A stretch of DNA of 64,000 nt. Source: Prevotella sp. GTDB lineage: Bacteria > Bacteroidota > Bacteroidia > Bacteroidales > Bacteroidaceae. Made by a program: the position numbers and the translations under genes. Under the pieces are notes generated by a model that ran no database searches, was not told where the DNA came from, and was given only the letters and a program-made list of their open reading frames with translations. Positions 8,916 through 16,441 of this stretch are shown here, in pieces; the stretch's first letter is position 1; every line of letters starts with the position of its first letter. The stretch is from positions 34,936 to 98,935 of the forward strand of contig JAEEJK010000075.1 of the NCBI GenBank assembly GCA_016281815.1, given 5' to 3'.

Positions 8916-9243
8916 GAATTAAGGATTAAGAATTAAGGATTAAGAATTATGATTACTCTTGCAAGTTGAAAGGAGTTTAGGAGTGTAGGAGTTTAGGAGT
9001 GTAGACATTACTCTTGCAAGTCATAGTCTATACTGACGATGAATCATCAGTTCTATTGGCTTCACCGATATTTCTCACGCTCAGGAGAGAAAACAGTTTC
9101 CTTTCCTCTCGCTCAATCGAACTATTGTCTAAACTCCAAATCTCCTAAACTCCTAAACTCCCAAAAGTTGAACAAAATTGATACTTGAACTTCACTCTTC
9201 ACTCTTCACTCTTCACTCTTCACTTAAATCACTCTTCACTCTT
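8914..9243 (+). promoter_or_regulatory. modular intercistronic element, copy 2
   Basis: Same order as copy 1: ATTAAGG/ATTAAGA array (8905-8948); micro-ORF ATG ATT ACT CTT GCA AGT TGA (8949-8969, MITLAS); TTTAGGAG array; core with hairpins (~9000-9130); CTCCTAAA array; CTTCACT array (~9191-9243) running up to the ATG at 9244. It differs from copy 1 at scattered single bases and in array lengths. Confidence 0.75.
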
Positions 9244-9645
9244 ATGATTTACTTTTCCATGCATGAACTTTGTGCCTCCGCCACAGCACGGCGGTTGGGC
9301 ATCCGAAACATTCCCAACAAGACACAGAAAGAAAACCTGATACGCCTTGTAGATCATATCCTTGACCCATTGCGGGAGGCATGGGGCGCGCCCATTATCG
9401 TCACTTCAGGCTTCCGCTGCCCACGACTCAACGCAGCCGTGGGTGGGGCAAGGCACTCGCAGCACTGTCTCGGTGAGGCGGCAGACATCCGTACGGTGAG
9501 CGACCTTCCGGAGGACAACCGCCGGTTGCGTGACCTGATCATCTCTCTCGGTCTGCCTTTCGACCAACTCATAGATGAGTTCGGTTGCGACTGGTTGCAT
9601 GTCAGTTACCGCCCGTCGCCACGACGACAGTTTCTCACTATGTGA
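9244..9645 (+). CDS. M15-type murein peptidase (phage endolysin-like)
   Basis: A 133-aa protein of the Peptidase_M15_3 type, which cleaves stem-peptide bonds of peptidoglycan. The SGFR motif (residues 55-58) precedes 'SQHCLGEAADI' (zinc ligands H74 and D81) and 'DWLHVS' (H119), so the zinc site is complete. There is no signal peptide; export would depend on the holin-like protein encoded next. The start at 9244 is chosen because an upstream in-frame ATG (9178) would add only residues encoded by CTTCACT repeats. The stop TGA overlaps the first unit of a GTGAAGA array. Confidence 0.85.
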   Translation: MIYFSMHELCASATARRLGIRNIPNKTQKENLIRLVDHILDPLREAWGAPIIVTSGFRCPRLNAAVGGARHSQHCLGEAADIRTVSDLPEDNRRLRDLIISLGLPFDQLIDEFGCDWLHVSYRPSPRRQFLTM

Positions 9646-9831
9646 GTGAAGAGTGAAGAGTGAAGAGTGAAGAATTTTTTTGAATTAAGGATTAAGAATT
9701 AAGAATTAAGAATTATGATTACTCCTGCAAAATGGCGGTTTTGGATGTGGAGACACAATAATGCGACTTCCCAGACTGTGCACAATATTCTTCACTCTTC
9801 ACTCTTCACTCTTCACTAAAATCTCTCTTCA
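9646..9831 (+). promoter_or_regulatory. modular intercistronic element, copy 3
   Basis: GTGAAGA heptamers (9646-9672) are followed by an ATTAAGG/ATTAAGA array (~9683-9714), then ATG ATT ACT CCT GCA AAA at 9715. This frame opens into a 34-codon ORF ending at 9819. CTTCACT heptamers (~9789-9818) close the element before the ATG at 9832. The first and last arrays are reverse complements and could form a stem of about 25 bp across the gap. Confidence 0.7.
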
Positions 9832-10095
9832 ATGAACAAAAAAGATTGGATTCAGTATGGCTCTGCCATCGCCATGATTATATCTGGCATCGTCTTGGCC
9901 TTCCTGTCGTTTTTCAGGAATGATGGCGACATCAGCGAAGGCGTACTCTGGTATGTCGCGCAGGCGCTCACCTATGCCGGGGGTGTCTTCGGCGTCAGCA
10001 TCTATTTCAAGACCAAACTCGGTGACTTTGAGAGCCGGGCGGAAGAACAAATCAAAGAATATATCCAACAGCATTATGAGCAACCTGCACATTGA
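9832..10095 (+). CDS. holin-like small membrane protein
   Basis: An 87-aa protein. Two hydrophobic segments, ~8-26 (YGSAIAMIISGIVLAFLSFF) and ~37-55 (GVLWYVAQALTYAGGVFGVS), are followed by a charged C-terminal tail with 'ESRAEEQIKEYIQQHYEQ'. Size, two membrane spans, charged tail and location right after an M15 lysin fit a phage holin that permits endolysin escape. Such short proteins are hard to assign by sequence, so the role rests on topology and context. The next gene starts inside its last codons (20-nt overlap). Confidence 0.6.
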   Translation: MNKKDWIQYGSAIAMIISGIVLAFLSFFRNDGDISEGVLWYVAQALTYAGGVFGVSIYFKTKLGDFESRAEEQIKEYIQQHYEQPAH

Positions 10096-10567
10096 TATCA
10101 AAAGACCGTATGTGATACGGCTTGTAGCCATGGAGTCGGCCTATATTGCCGTCAAAAGGGCGGATGCCGACGCGTTGTGTGACACCGTGCCCATCGTGGA
10201 GGCGGATGATGAGATTCTTATCCCGATGTGGAAGAAGAGTTGTGCCCGTCTGCTTTCGTTCCTCCGTTTGCATCTGCGGAGGAAGGACGGCTTTGTACTG
10301 TCAGCACAATTTGATGTGAATGGCTTCCGTGCAAATCTCTCCCTCCCCTTTGGGGAGGGTCGGGGAGGGGCTCTTTCGCAGGTGCTGAATACTGCTCTGA
10401 CGGCCTATCTGACCAAAGACATCCTGGCCGCATGGCTGAGCATGGCGTTGCCGGAGCGTGAGCCGTCGTGCCGCGCCGAGGCCGATGAGATACTCCTCTC
10501 ACTGGAGCGTCTCATCGCCTCCTACCGCCACCCCATGAGGGTGCGCAAGCGCATGGAAGTGGTGTGA
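10076..10567 (+). CDS. hypothetical protein, last gene of the first phage-like block
   Basis: A 163-aa soluble, mostly helical protein overlapping the holin-like gene by 20 nt, so probably translationally coupled. I do not recognise the family. Residues ~89-101 (LPFGEGRGGAL) are encoded by a GC-rich palindromic repeat (10338-10376) also found in intergenic DNA at 22708 and 28343, which looks like an in-frame insertion. The remainder ('ALSQVLNTALTAYLTKDILAAWLSMAL') is conserved-looking. Only 8 nt separate its stop from the end of the convergent host-type gene at 10576, so any left-block boundary is very tight here. Confidence 0.55.
   Translation: MSNLHIDIKRPYVIRLVAMESAYIAVKRADADALCDTVPIVEADDEILIPMWKKSCARLLSFLRLHLRRKDGFVLSAQFDVNGFRANLSLPFGEGRGGALSQVLNTALTAYLTKDILAAWLSMALPEREPSCRAEADEILLSLERLIASYRHPMRVRKRMEVV
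10338..10376. repeat. GC-rich palindromic repeat inside a coding sequence
   Basis: CCCTCCCC / GGGGAGGG stem (10341-10348 and 10352-10359) around TTT, followed by tcggggaggggc. Intergenic relatives with stem CCCTCTCC / GGAGAGGG lie at 22708-22764 and 28343-28372. Confidence 0.75.
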
Positions 10568-10575
10568 CTTTCCCC

Positions 10576-11886
10576 TTATTCAGGGAAATCGTAAACCAGA
10601 TACTGGACGTTGGGTTCGGTGGGGTAGTTGGTGAGCCGTCCGGAACGCGTAATAAAAGACAGGATGCCGTTGTAAACACCATTGCCAAAAGTGAATTTGT
10701 CAGCATAGATGTTGATGTAGTGAATACGGCGGGCATCATAGTTCAGAAGTCGCTCGATATCAAAGACAGGCATGCCGTCGATCAACACCAATGTAGGCAA
10801 TGCGTTGTTGTATACCTCATCCCCCTTGCGGACTGTCAGATATTGTACGCCATCGATTTTCGCTTTCTTGACACAACTCACATATTCAATCAGCACCTCC
10901 CTGATTGTGAAAAACTGGCGGTACTCGTCAAGATTATAGGTCAGGTCGGGTTGGATGCCAAACACAGTCCTGTCATAGTCCAGAGGCACTCCTTCCTCTG
11001 CTGAGTCATCAGCATCATCACCCAACTTGAGTTCACGCTTGGCCGGCGCGATGGCTATCTGATGACGCTGCATATCCATGGAGCGGGCTTCCACCTCGCT
11101 GCGCTTGTAATGGAACACGAGATGCGGGAGCCTCTTGGGGAGCAAGGAGGCAAACGGACTGATCATCTCGATAGGCAGACTCGCGCCTGTTGATGACATG
11201 GCAGAGAGCACCAGCGGCTGTTTGCCATAGATGCCGAAGGTGCGGAAGACAGCGATGGAGTCGTTGACCATATTCCCCTCAAAATAATGTATCTGCTTCC
11301 CAATGATACTGAGAGAAGGACAAATCTGGCTGCCTGTGAAAGTATTGCCGTCATAGACATTCCTGATACGTGCCTTGATGATATGGCCTTCCGACTCGCG
11401 TTCTTCAATGTCCTTCTGGCCCACTAAATCTGCAGTGGGAAGGGAAGTCCCTGTTCCCAACCAACTGTCGTCTTTCAGACCTTCACCCGTTGATGAATAA
11501 CTCAGTGAGTCGGGATGCGTGATTTTCTCCCATCTGATGTCGTCGTCCACATTTTTGTGAAGAGGATTGACCACAGCGACAAGCCGTTGAGCCACATGGG
11601 CGTCGTCGCGGGTATACACCGACAGTACATAGTATCCGCTATGGAGGTCGGAAGGCAGTTCGATCGTGCCTGTTCCGTGACCCTCCTTCATACCTATCAC
11701 GACACCGGCCGCCAATGCATGAGTGTCACAGAGTTCTGCGTAGGCTATCAGTGCATTGTCGGCAGTCACGCTGACTTTCATCGCCTCACCGGCAAGATAC
11801 CAGGCGCGGTCGGTCTCCACACTCGCGGCAAAGGTGCTGAGGGCAATCACCATCGCTGCTGTCAGTGATAATATTTTGTTGCTCAT
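10576..11886 (-). CDS. secreted protein with plug-like C-terminus, partner of a TonB receptor
   Basis: A 436-aa protein starting MSNKILSLTAAMVIALSTFA, a clear signal peptide. An alternative start at 11901 would overlap the previous gene. Residues ~25-110 resemble an MG2-type beta-sandwich ('DRAWYLAGEAMKVSVTADN', 'ELPSDLHSGYYVLSVYTRD'). The C-terminus ('LPTLVLIDGMPVFDIERLLNYDARRIHYINIYADK...GILSFITRSG') resembles the plug region of TonB receptors without a barrel. It is the third gene of a leftward operon with a TonB receptor and a DUF4249 lipoprotein, a known Bacteroidota grouping of unknown substrate. A periplasmic or surface helper for that transporter is inferred. Confidence 0.65.
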   Translation of the reverse strand: MSNKILSLTAAMVIALSTFAASVETDRAWYLAGEAMKVSVTADNALIAYAELCDTHALAAGVVIGMKEGHGTGTIELPSDLHSGYYVLSVYTRDDAHVAQRLVAVVNPLHKNVDDDIRWEKITHPDSLSYSSTGEGLKDDSWLGTGTSLPTADLVGQKDIEERESEGHIIKARIRNVYDGNTFTGSQICPSLSIIGKQIHYFEGNMVNDSIAVFRTFGIYGKQPLVLSAMSSTGASLPIEMISPFASLLPKRLPHLVFHYKRSEVEARSMDMQRHQIAIAPAKRELKLGDDADDSAEEGVPLDYDRTVFGIQPDLTYNLDEYRQFFTIREVLIEYVSCVKKAKIDGVQYLTVRKGDEVYNNALPTLVLIDGMPVFDIERLLNYDARRIHYINIYADKFTFGNGVYNGILSFITRSGRLTNYPTEPNVQYLVYDFPE

Positions 11887-11887
11887 C

Positions 11888-13075
11888 TTAATAACTAACA
11901 TTTCCTTTCAATTTCCAAAAATCAGGTTCTTGTGTATACGCACCTCTCAATCTGACATCGAGTTGATAATCATAGGCCCATGCCGTTTTCAACGGTCCCC
12001 CCATCATCCTTTCATCCTGCCAATCGCACAGGTACAACCCATGTTTCACCATTCGCAGGCAATCCTCATCGGTGCAGTTCTCGAGCCATAGGCGCGTGTC
12101 GCCATGATAAGGACGGTATACAGAGTAGTCATAGGAATTGAGGAAAAACCTATATCTTGCCACATTCAACGTGCATCCCACAAAACCGACCACAGACTTG
12201 TGTGATGTCAGGCAGCGGATATTGGAAGGCAGGGCGGAGGGTAGGGGGGTGAACAGGCCTCCCATCTCAGAACTGGCCTGAAGACGTGCAAGTTCATACT
12301 CATACTCTGCCTTTGAGATGGCACGTTGGCTCACCAGTCCGCTGTATCTGTGGAAGATACGCTCATCACCACGGTATATGTCGTAAAGTTTGAGTCCCTG
12401 GATGTGCTGACCGTCATAATTGGTGCTGGCACCCACCAGGATCGTCATACCAATGGCATCCTTCCATCCCCGTTCGGGGAACATGCCGACGGTGTCGACC
12501 GCCGTCATCTTCTCTGTGTCGTAATACACGAAGGTCGTGTACTCCGGATGCACTTCCCATGTCTCATTGTAAGACCACGTATAGTAATGCACCTGATCAG
12601 ACTCTAAGGGAGCCTCGGGGGTGACGAGTATGTCGATGTCACTTCCCTCAGTGTACTGCACACCACGGACGTTGTCTATTTTCTCGGTACGCAGAGGTTT
12701 CTGAGGTTCAGATTCATAGATTTCACCATCTGCTGTCTCGATATGCAGATAATACTCCACGTCAGGTGCCAGTTGGCCGATCTGGCAGGAATAGTAATCT
12801 TCGGTAGCCTGCGCCTTGTATTCAGAACCATCAGTTCCGCGTACGGAGACACTTGCTCTCATCTCCATCCGAGGTGCATAGGAAGAATGGAGACCCTGTG
12901 TGCGCGAGAGATAGAACTTGTTCAACTCACCTGAGCATATCGTGCCCTCGACAACGAGCACGTTGGATTCATCGTCAGGAATGTCCGCTTCATATTCTTC
13001 AATACAGCCCGACAGCGTACTTGCGCCAACCATCAGGCATAGGACAAAATATAGCGTTTTTCTCAGTTTCGTCAT
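11888..13075 (-). CDS. DUF4249 family lipoprotein
   Basis: A 395-aa protein with a lipoprotein signal peptide (lipobox LSGC, Cys ~24). The following 'NVLVVEGTICSGELNKFYLSRTQ' and 'YYLHIETADGEIYESEPQ' pattern is characteristic of DUF4249, a beta-rich family almost always encoded beside TonB-dependent receptors in Bacteroidota. It probably sits on the outer membrane with the receptor encoded immediately upstream (stop-to-start gap 3 nt). Substrate and function are not known. The downstream gene starts 1 nt past its stop. Confidence 0.8.
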   Translation of the reverse strand: MTKLRKTLYFVLCLMVGASTLSGCIEEYEADIPDDESNVLVVEGTICSGELNKFYLSRTQGLHSSYAPRMEMRASVSVRGTDGSEYKAQATEDYYSCQIGQLAPDVEYYLHIETADGEIYESEPQKPLRTEKIDNVRGVQYTEGSDIDILVTPEAPLESDQVHYYTWSYNETWEVHPEYTTFVYYDTEKMTAVDTVGMFPERGWKDAIGMTILVGASTNYDGQHIQGLKLYDIYRGDERIFHRYSGLVSQRAISKAEYEYELARLQASSEMGGLFTPLPSALPSNIRCLTSHKSVVGFVGCTLNVARYRFFLNSYDYSVYRPYHGDTRLWLENCTDEDCLRMVKHGLYLCDWQDERMMGGPLKTAWAYDYQLDVRLRGAYTQEPDFWKLKGNVSY

Positions 13076-13078
13076 ATC

Positions 13079-16051
13079 TTAGTTGAATCGGATGTTAAGT
13101 GAGACATATGGAATGGCAGTGCCAAATACAGACAGTTTATACCCTTTGATCGCTCCTCCTTCATTGACATAATAGATGTTGTAGGCATTCTTGCGTGCAA
13201 GGGCATTGTAAACACCTATGGAGAACGACGTGTGGAGAAAACTGGTCAGTTTGTGGGTAGGCTCTATGTTGAACGCAATATCCAGACGCATGTAGTCGGG
13301 GATACGGTATTTGTTTCGGTCTGTATAGTATGGCATGTATCTCCTGAAATACGAGTCGTAGTATTTCCCGGCGGGCAGCGTCGTCGGACGACCTGTGGCA
13401 TAGTTGAAGTTGCTGGAGAAACTATATCTCTCGGTAAACTTGAAGTTGACCACAGCCTTCACCTCATGGGGCCTGTCGTATTCGGAAGGATACCAGTCGC
13501 CATTGTTCAGGGGTGCTGCCACCCTCTTGTCATCCTGACGGAGCAAAGAGCGGGAGAAAGTATAACTCACCCATCCGTTCACCTTTCCCAAGGGTTTCTT
13601 GGCCTGCAGTTCTATGCCATAGGCTTTCCCCTTGGTGGAGATCACGTCGGTCTCAAGGTGGTGGTTCATCAGCAGGACAGCAGAACTGCGGTAGTTGAGA
13701 TAGTCGCCAATGTGCTTGTAGTATACCTCAGCAGAGAACTCATATTTCTTGTCGGTAGTCTCGTGGTAGACACCGGCAGCAGCCTGCCATCCGTTCTGGG
13801 GCTTGACATTCAGGTCGGAAAGTTTCCATGTATCCGTAGGCGACATGATGGACGTGTTCGACACCTTGTGGATATACTGGTGCATCGTGTTGAAACCAGC
13901 CTTCAGCGAAAGGTTTTCCTTGAGGGCATATCGGGCCGACAGGCGTATCTCTGGAGCATGATAGGTCTTGATGATGCCTGTCTCATGGCGTGTCTCCAGC
14001 AAAGACCTCTCTGACGGGAGTTCACCCTCACGGTAATGATTCACATCACGCGGACCAAGGGCATTGAACATGGAATAGCGCAGGCCGGCAGAAACCGACA
14101 GTTTGTCTGTGAGGGAGCGCTCATAGTCTATATACGCTGCGCTCTCCAATGCCTTTTCTCGCTGCAACTGATCAGCCTTGATGAAGGATTCGTCGCCCAC
14201 AGGCTCATATTTCCCTGCCTGCACATCGTAATGCTGCATGGAGAGTCCGTATGAGAAAACCTGTTTTTCAGACAGCCGGTGACGGATATGCACTTTGCCC
14301 CACAACTGGTCGATGCCGAAACTCAGTCGGGCAGCCATGGAAAGGACGCTCTGGTCCTCATTGAAATAGTCGTAGTGGTCGAGTCCGGCAGATACCGTAG
14401 CCGTTATACTTTTATTCAGGATAGAGCGCCACTCAGCGGAGACGTTGCGGTTTTGATAGCCATAATTGTCCTGTGTGCTGAATGAGAACTTGTCTTTGCT
14501 CCAATAGCCATATACCTTGAGACGATGCAGGCTGTTGAGTTTCCAGGTCAGCACACCACCGAAGTCATAGAAGTTGGCGGTGCCGTTTCTGTAGCCGCTT
14601 TTCTCCGGCAATTTCTTGAGCATCCAGTCACTGTAGGTGGTACGGCCGTTCAGCAGCAATGACACATGTTCCTTTACGATGGGAATCTCAACGTTCGCCT
14701 TGCTGGTAAGCGCACCAATGCTTGCCGAACCGGTCAGTTTCTGCATGTTGGCCTCCTTGGAGGTCACTTTCAGCACACTGCTTATCCTGCCTCCGTATTC
14801 CACCGGGATACTTGACTTGAACAGTTCCACATCCTCGACTGCATCCGAATTGAATGACGTGAAAAGACCGAACAGATGCGACGGATTATACACGGTGCCT
14901 CCATTGAAAAGGATCAGGTTCTGGTCGGTGGCACCTCCTCGCACGTTATAACCGCTTGAGGCCTCTCCCACGGTGGTGACACCTGGCAGGGAGAGCACGA
15001 TCTTCATGATGTCCGACTCGCCAAAGGCCGAAGGAATGTTCTTGAGCAGAATGGGCTTGAACTTCTCCGAACCCATCATCATGTTGTTCACAGCCGACGG
15101 ACGGCCACCGACAACCACAATCTCGTCCAATTCCTGGTCATCGGCGATGCTTGCCCTTGCTTTCTTCACCCCCGGCACAATATAGGTCCTCGTCTTGTTC
15201 CTTTTCGAAGTCACAGCCAATGCAACCGAATCATTGTCAAGGACAGGTATGCCGGCTACGAGCGGAGCATCGGTGTTCTCCGTCGGCTTTTTGACATCTG
15301 GCAATGGTGAGTGGCGCACTATTCTCCTACCTCTAACCTCCTTCCTCTCACCACTGGATGTCGGCATGGGAGTGCCTGAGACGCTTTCGGTGAGTTTCGC
15401 AAGGCTTCTCTCGCGTTCTTTCCTTGAGAAGGAAAGGTGGTTTTTCCTCGCAAACTGCTTGATGGGCTTTTTCTGTGCAGGAAAGAGTTTGGCCACATCG
15501 GATGCGCGCTTCACATGGTGCATTTCTCCGTCAGGAGTGATGAGTGTATAATGCTCCTGAGTGCTGAGCGTCTTTACATATTTCTTTACTCCCACATTTC
15601 TGTCACCACTGTTGATCTTCCACACACTATGGTAAAGACGGATGCCATTGGTGCTGCCATCACTAAGCAGATACGCATATCTTGTGCTGTCCTCCGGGTC
15701 ATGCACATACCTGTGGCCATCCATCTCAAACCAGTCAACGTATTCTTGTTCTGGCAGACATAATAAATTGCTTCCAGGAGCAAGAACCGCCACTCGCTGC
15801 TTATATTGGTCGAGACGGAGTTGCACATTGTCGTACACCACACCATAGTAACTGATGCGGCCTGGATACGTGTTGGTGTTTCCTTTATAATAGGGGCAGT
15901 CGTGCCACAACCATGATTGGTAGTACTGTGGCTCAAGTGGCCCAACATACAGGCGGGCATAATCAGAAGCAGAGGAAACAATCTCCTGTGCTCCAATATT
16001 CTGTACGACAGCCATCATACAGACAAATACAATTAAATACTTTTTCAGCAC
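13079..16051 (-). CDS. TonB-dependent outer-membrane receptor (DUF4249-associated)
   Basis: A 990-aa protein with a signal peptide (cleaved after ~21, NIGAQ). Residues ~22-230 are an unusual N-terminal region rather than the common carboxypeptidase-like domain. Residues ~300-430 are a plug domain ('LDEIVVVGGRPSAVNNMMMG', 'LPGVTTVGEASSGYNVRGGATDQNLILFNGGTVYNPSHLFG'), followed by a beta-barrel ending 'VSLNIRFN'. Residues ~230-250 (SSGERKEVRGRRIVRHSPLP) are encoded by a purine-rich repeat like those between genes (15300-15365), probably an in-frame insertion. It is first in a three-gene operon. Substrate unknown. Confidence 0.85.
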   Translation of the reverse strand: MLKKYLIVFVCMMAVVQNIGAQEIVSSASDYARLYVGPLEPQYYQSWLWHDCPYYKGNTNTYPGRISYYGVVYDNVQLRLDQYKQRVAVLAPGSNLLCLPEQEYVDWFEMDGHRYVHDPEDSTRYAYLLSDGSTNGIRLYHSVWKINSGDRNVGVKKYVKTLSTQEHYTLITPDGEMHHVKRASDVAKLFPAQKKPIKQFARKNHLSFSRKERERSLAKLTESVSGTPMPTSSGERKEVRGRRIVRHSPLPDVKKPTENTDAPLVAGIPVLDNDSVALAVTSKRNKTRTYIVPGVKKARASIADDQELDEIVVVGGRPSAVNNMMMGSEKFKPILLKNIPSAFGESDIMKIVLSLPGVTTVGEASSGYNVRGGATDQNLILFNGGTVYNPSHLFGLFTSFNSDAVEDVELFKSSIPVEYGGRISSVLKVTSKEANMQKLTGSASIGALTSKANVEIPIVKEHVSLLLNGRTTYSDWMLKKLPEKSGYRNGTANFYDFGGVLTWKLNSLHRLKVYGYWSKDKFSFSTQDNYGYQNRNVSAEWRSILNKSITATVSAGLDHYDYFNEDQSVLSMAARLSFGIDQLWGKVHIRHRLSEKQVFSYGLSMQHYDVQAGKYEPVGDESFIKADQLQREKALESAAYIDYERSLTDKLSVSAGLRYSMFNALGPRDVNHYREGELPSERSLLETRHETGIIKTYHAPEIRLSARYALKENLSLKAGFNTMHQYIHKVSNTSIMSPTDTWKLSDLNVKPQNGWQAAAGVYHETTDKKYEFSAEVYYKHIGDYLNYRSSAVLLMNHHLETDVISTKGKAYGIELQAKKPLGKVNGWVSYTFSRSLLRQDDKRVAAPLNNGDWYPSEYDRPHEVKAVVNFKFTERYSFSSNFNYATGRPTTLPAGKYYDSYFRRYMPYYTDRNKYRIPDYMRLDIAFNIEPTHKLTSFLHTSFSIGVYNALARKNAYNIYYVNEGGAIKGYKLSVFGTAIPYVSLNIRFN

Positions 16052-16098
16052 GGTGCTTATTTATAAGAAATAACTTCTTGTTATTTGTTCGTTGGATT

Positions 16099-16107
16099 GC
16101 AAAATTA
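16099..16107 (-). promoter_or_regulatory. possible -7 box for the TonB-receptor operon
   Basis: On the minus strand TAATTTTGC fits TAnnTTTGC, 47 nt before the start at 16051. I found no TTTG at 19-21 nt spacing. Confidence 0.4.
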
Positions 16108-16193
16108 AATCTTTTTACATCATTATAATGTTATTGATGGCAAAACCTTGCATGGTGAACAAATTGTTTAACAATTTTTTGGAAAAGAAGATA

Positions 16194-16258
16194 AAGGAAC
16201 CACGAAAAAACACGAAAAAGAACACGAAAAGGAGTTAATGGGAAATTGAATGGGCTAC
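16194..16258 (-). repeat. partial copy of the 'cgtgtcc/hairpin' composite repeat
   Basis: Reverse-oriented: ggaaccacgaaa, then acacgaaaaa units, then ttaatgggaaattgaatgg. This matches the right half of the longer copies at 22575-22766 and 28165-28372. The rest of the 390-nt gap 16052-16441 holds the two promoters and AT-rich sequence. Confidence 0.65.
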
Positions 16259-16340
16259 AGGGCTTTCGGTTTTGTAACTTTCTGAGTCTGAATCAAGATA
16301 AGATGAATATTATTTTGCATAAAAACAGAACTAAAAGTCG

Positions 16341-16370
16341 TTGATATTCGTAAATTTCATGTATATTTGC
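16341..16370 (+). promoter_or_regulatory. promoter of the BspA-like/dockerin gene
   Basis: TTG at 16341-16343, an 18-nt spacer, then TATATTTGC at 16362-16370. Transcription would start near 16377, giving a leader of ~65 nt to the ATG at 16442. Confidence 0.6.
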
Positions 16371-16441
16371 AGAGTAATGTGCGATGTTACTCGCATCTCT
16401 GTTTATGTGGCCATACCGAAAATCCATCAACCTACGATAAT

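Noticed and set aside
4287..10567. Collagen and His6 sequences as vector or eukaryotic contamination
   Set aside because: Gly-X-Y repeats and His runs occur naturally in phage fibres, and both genes are embedded in a consistent phage-like operon.
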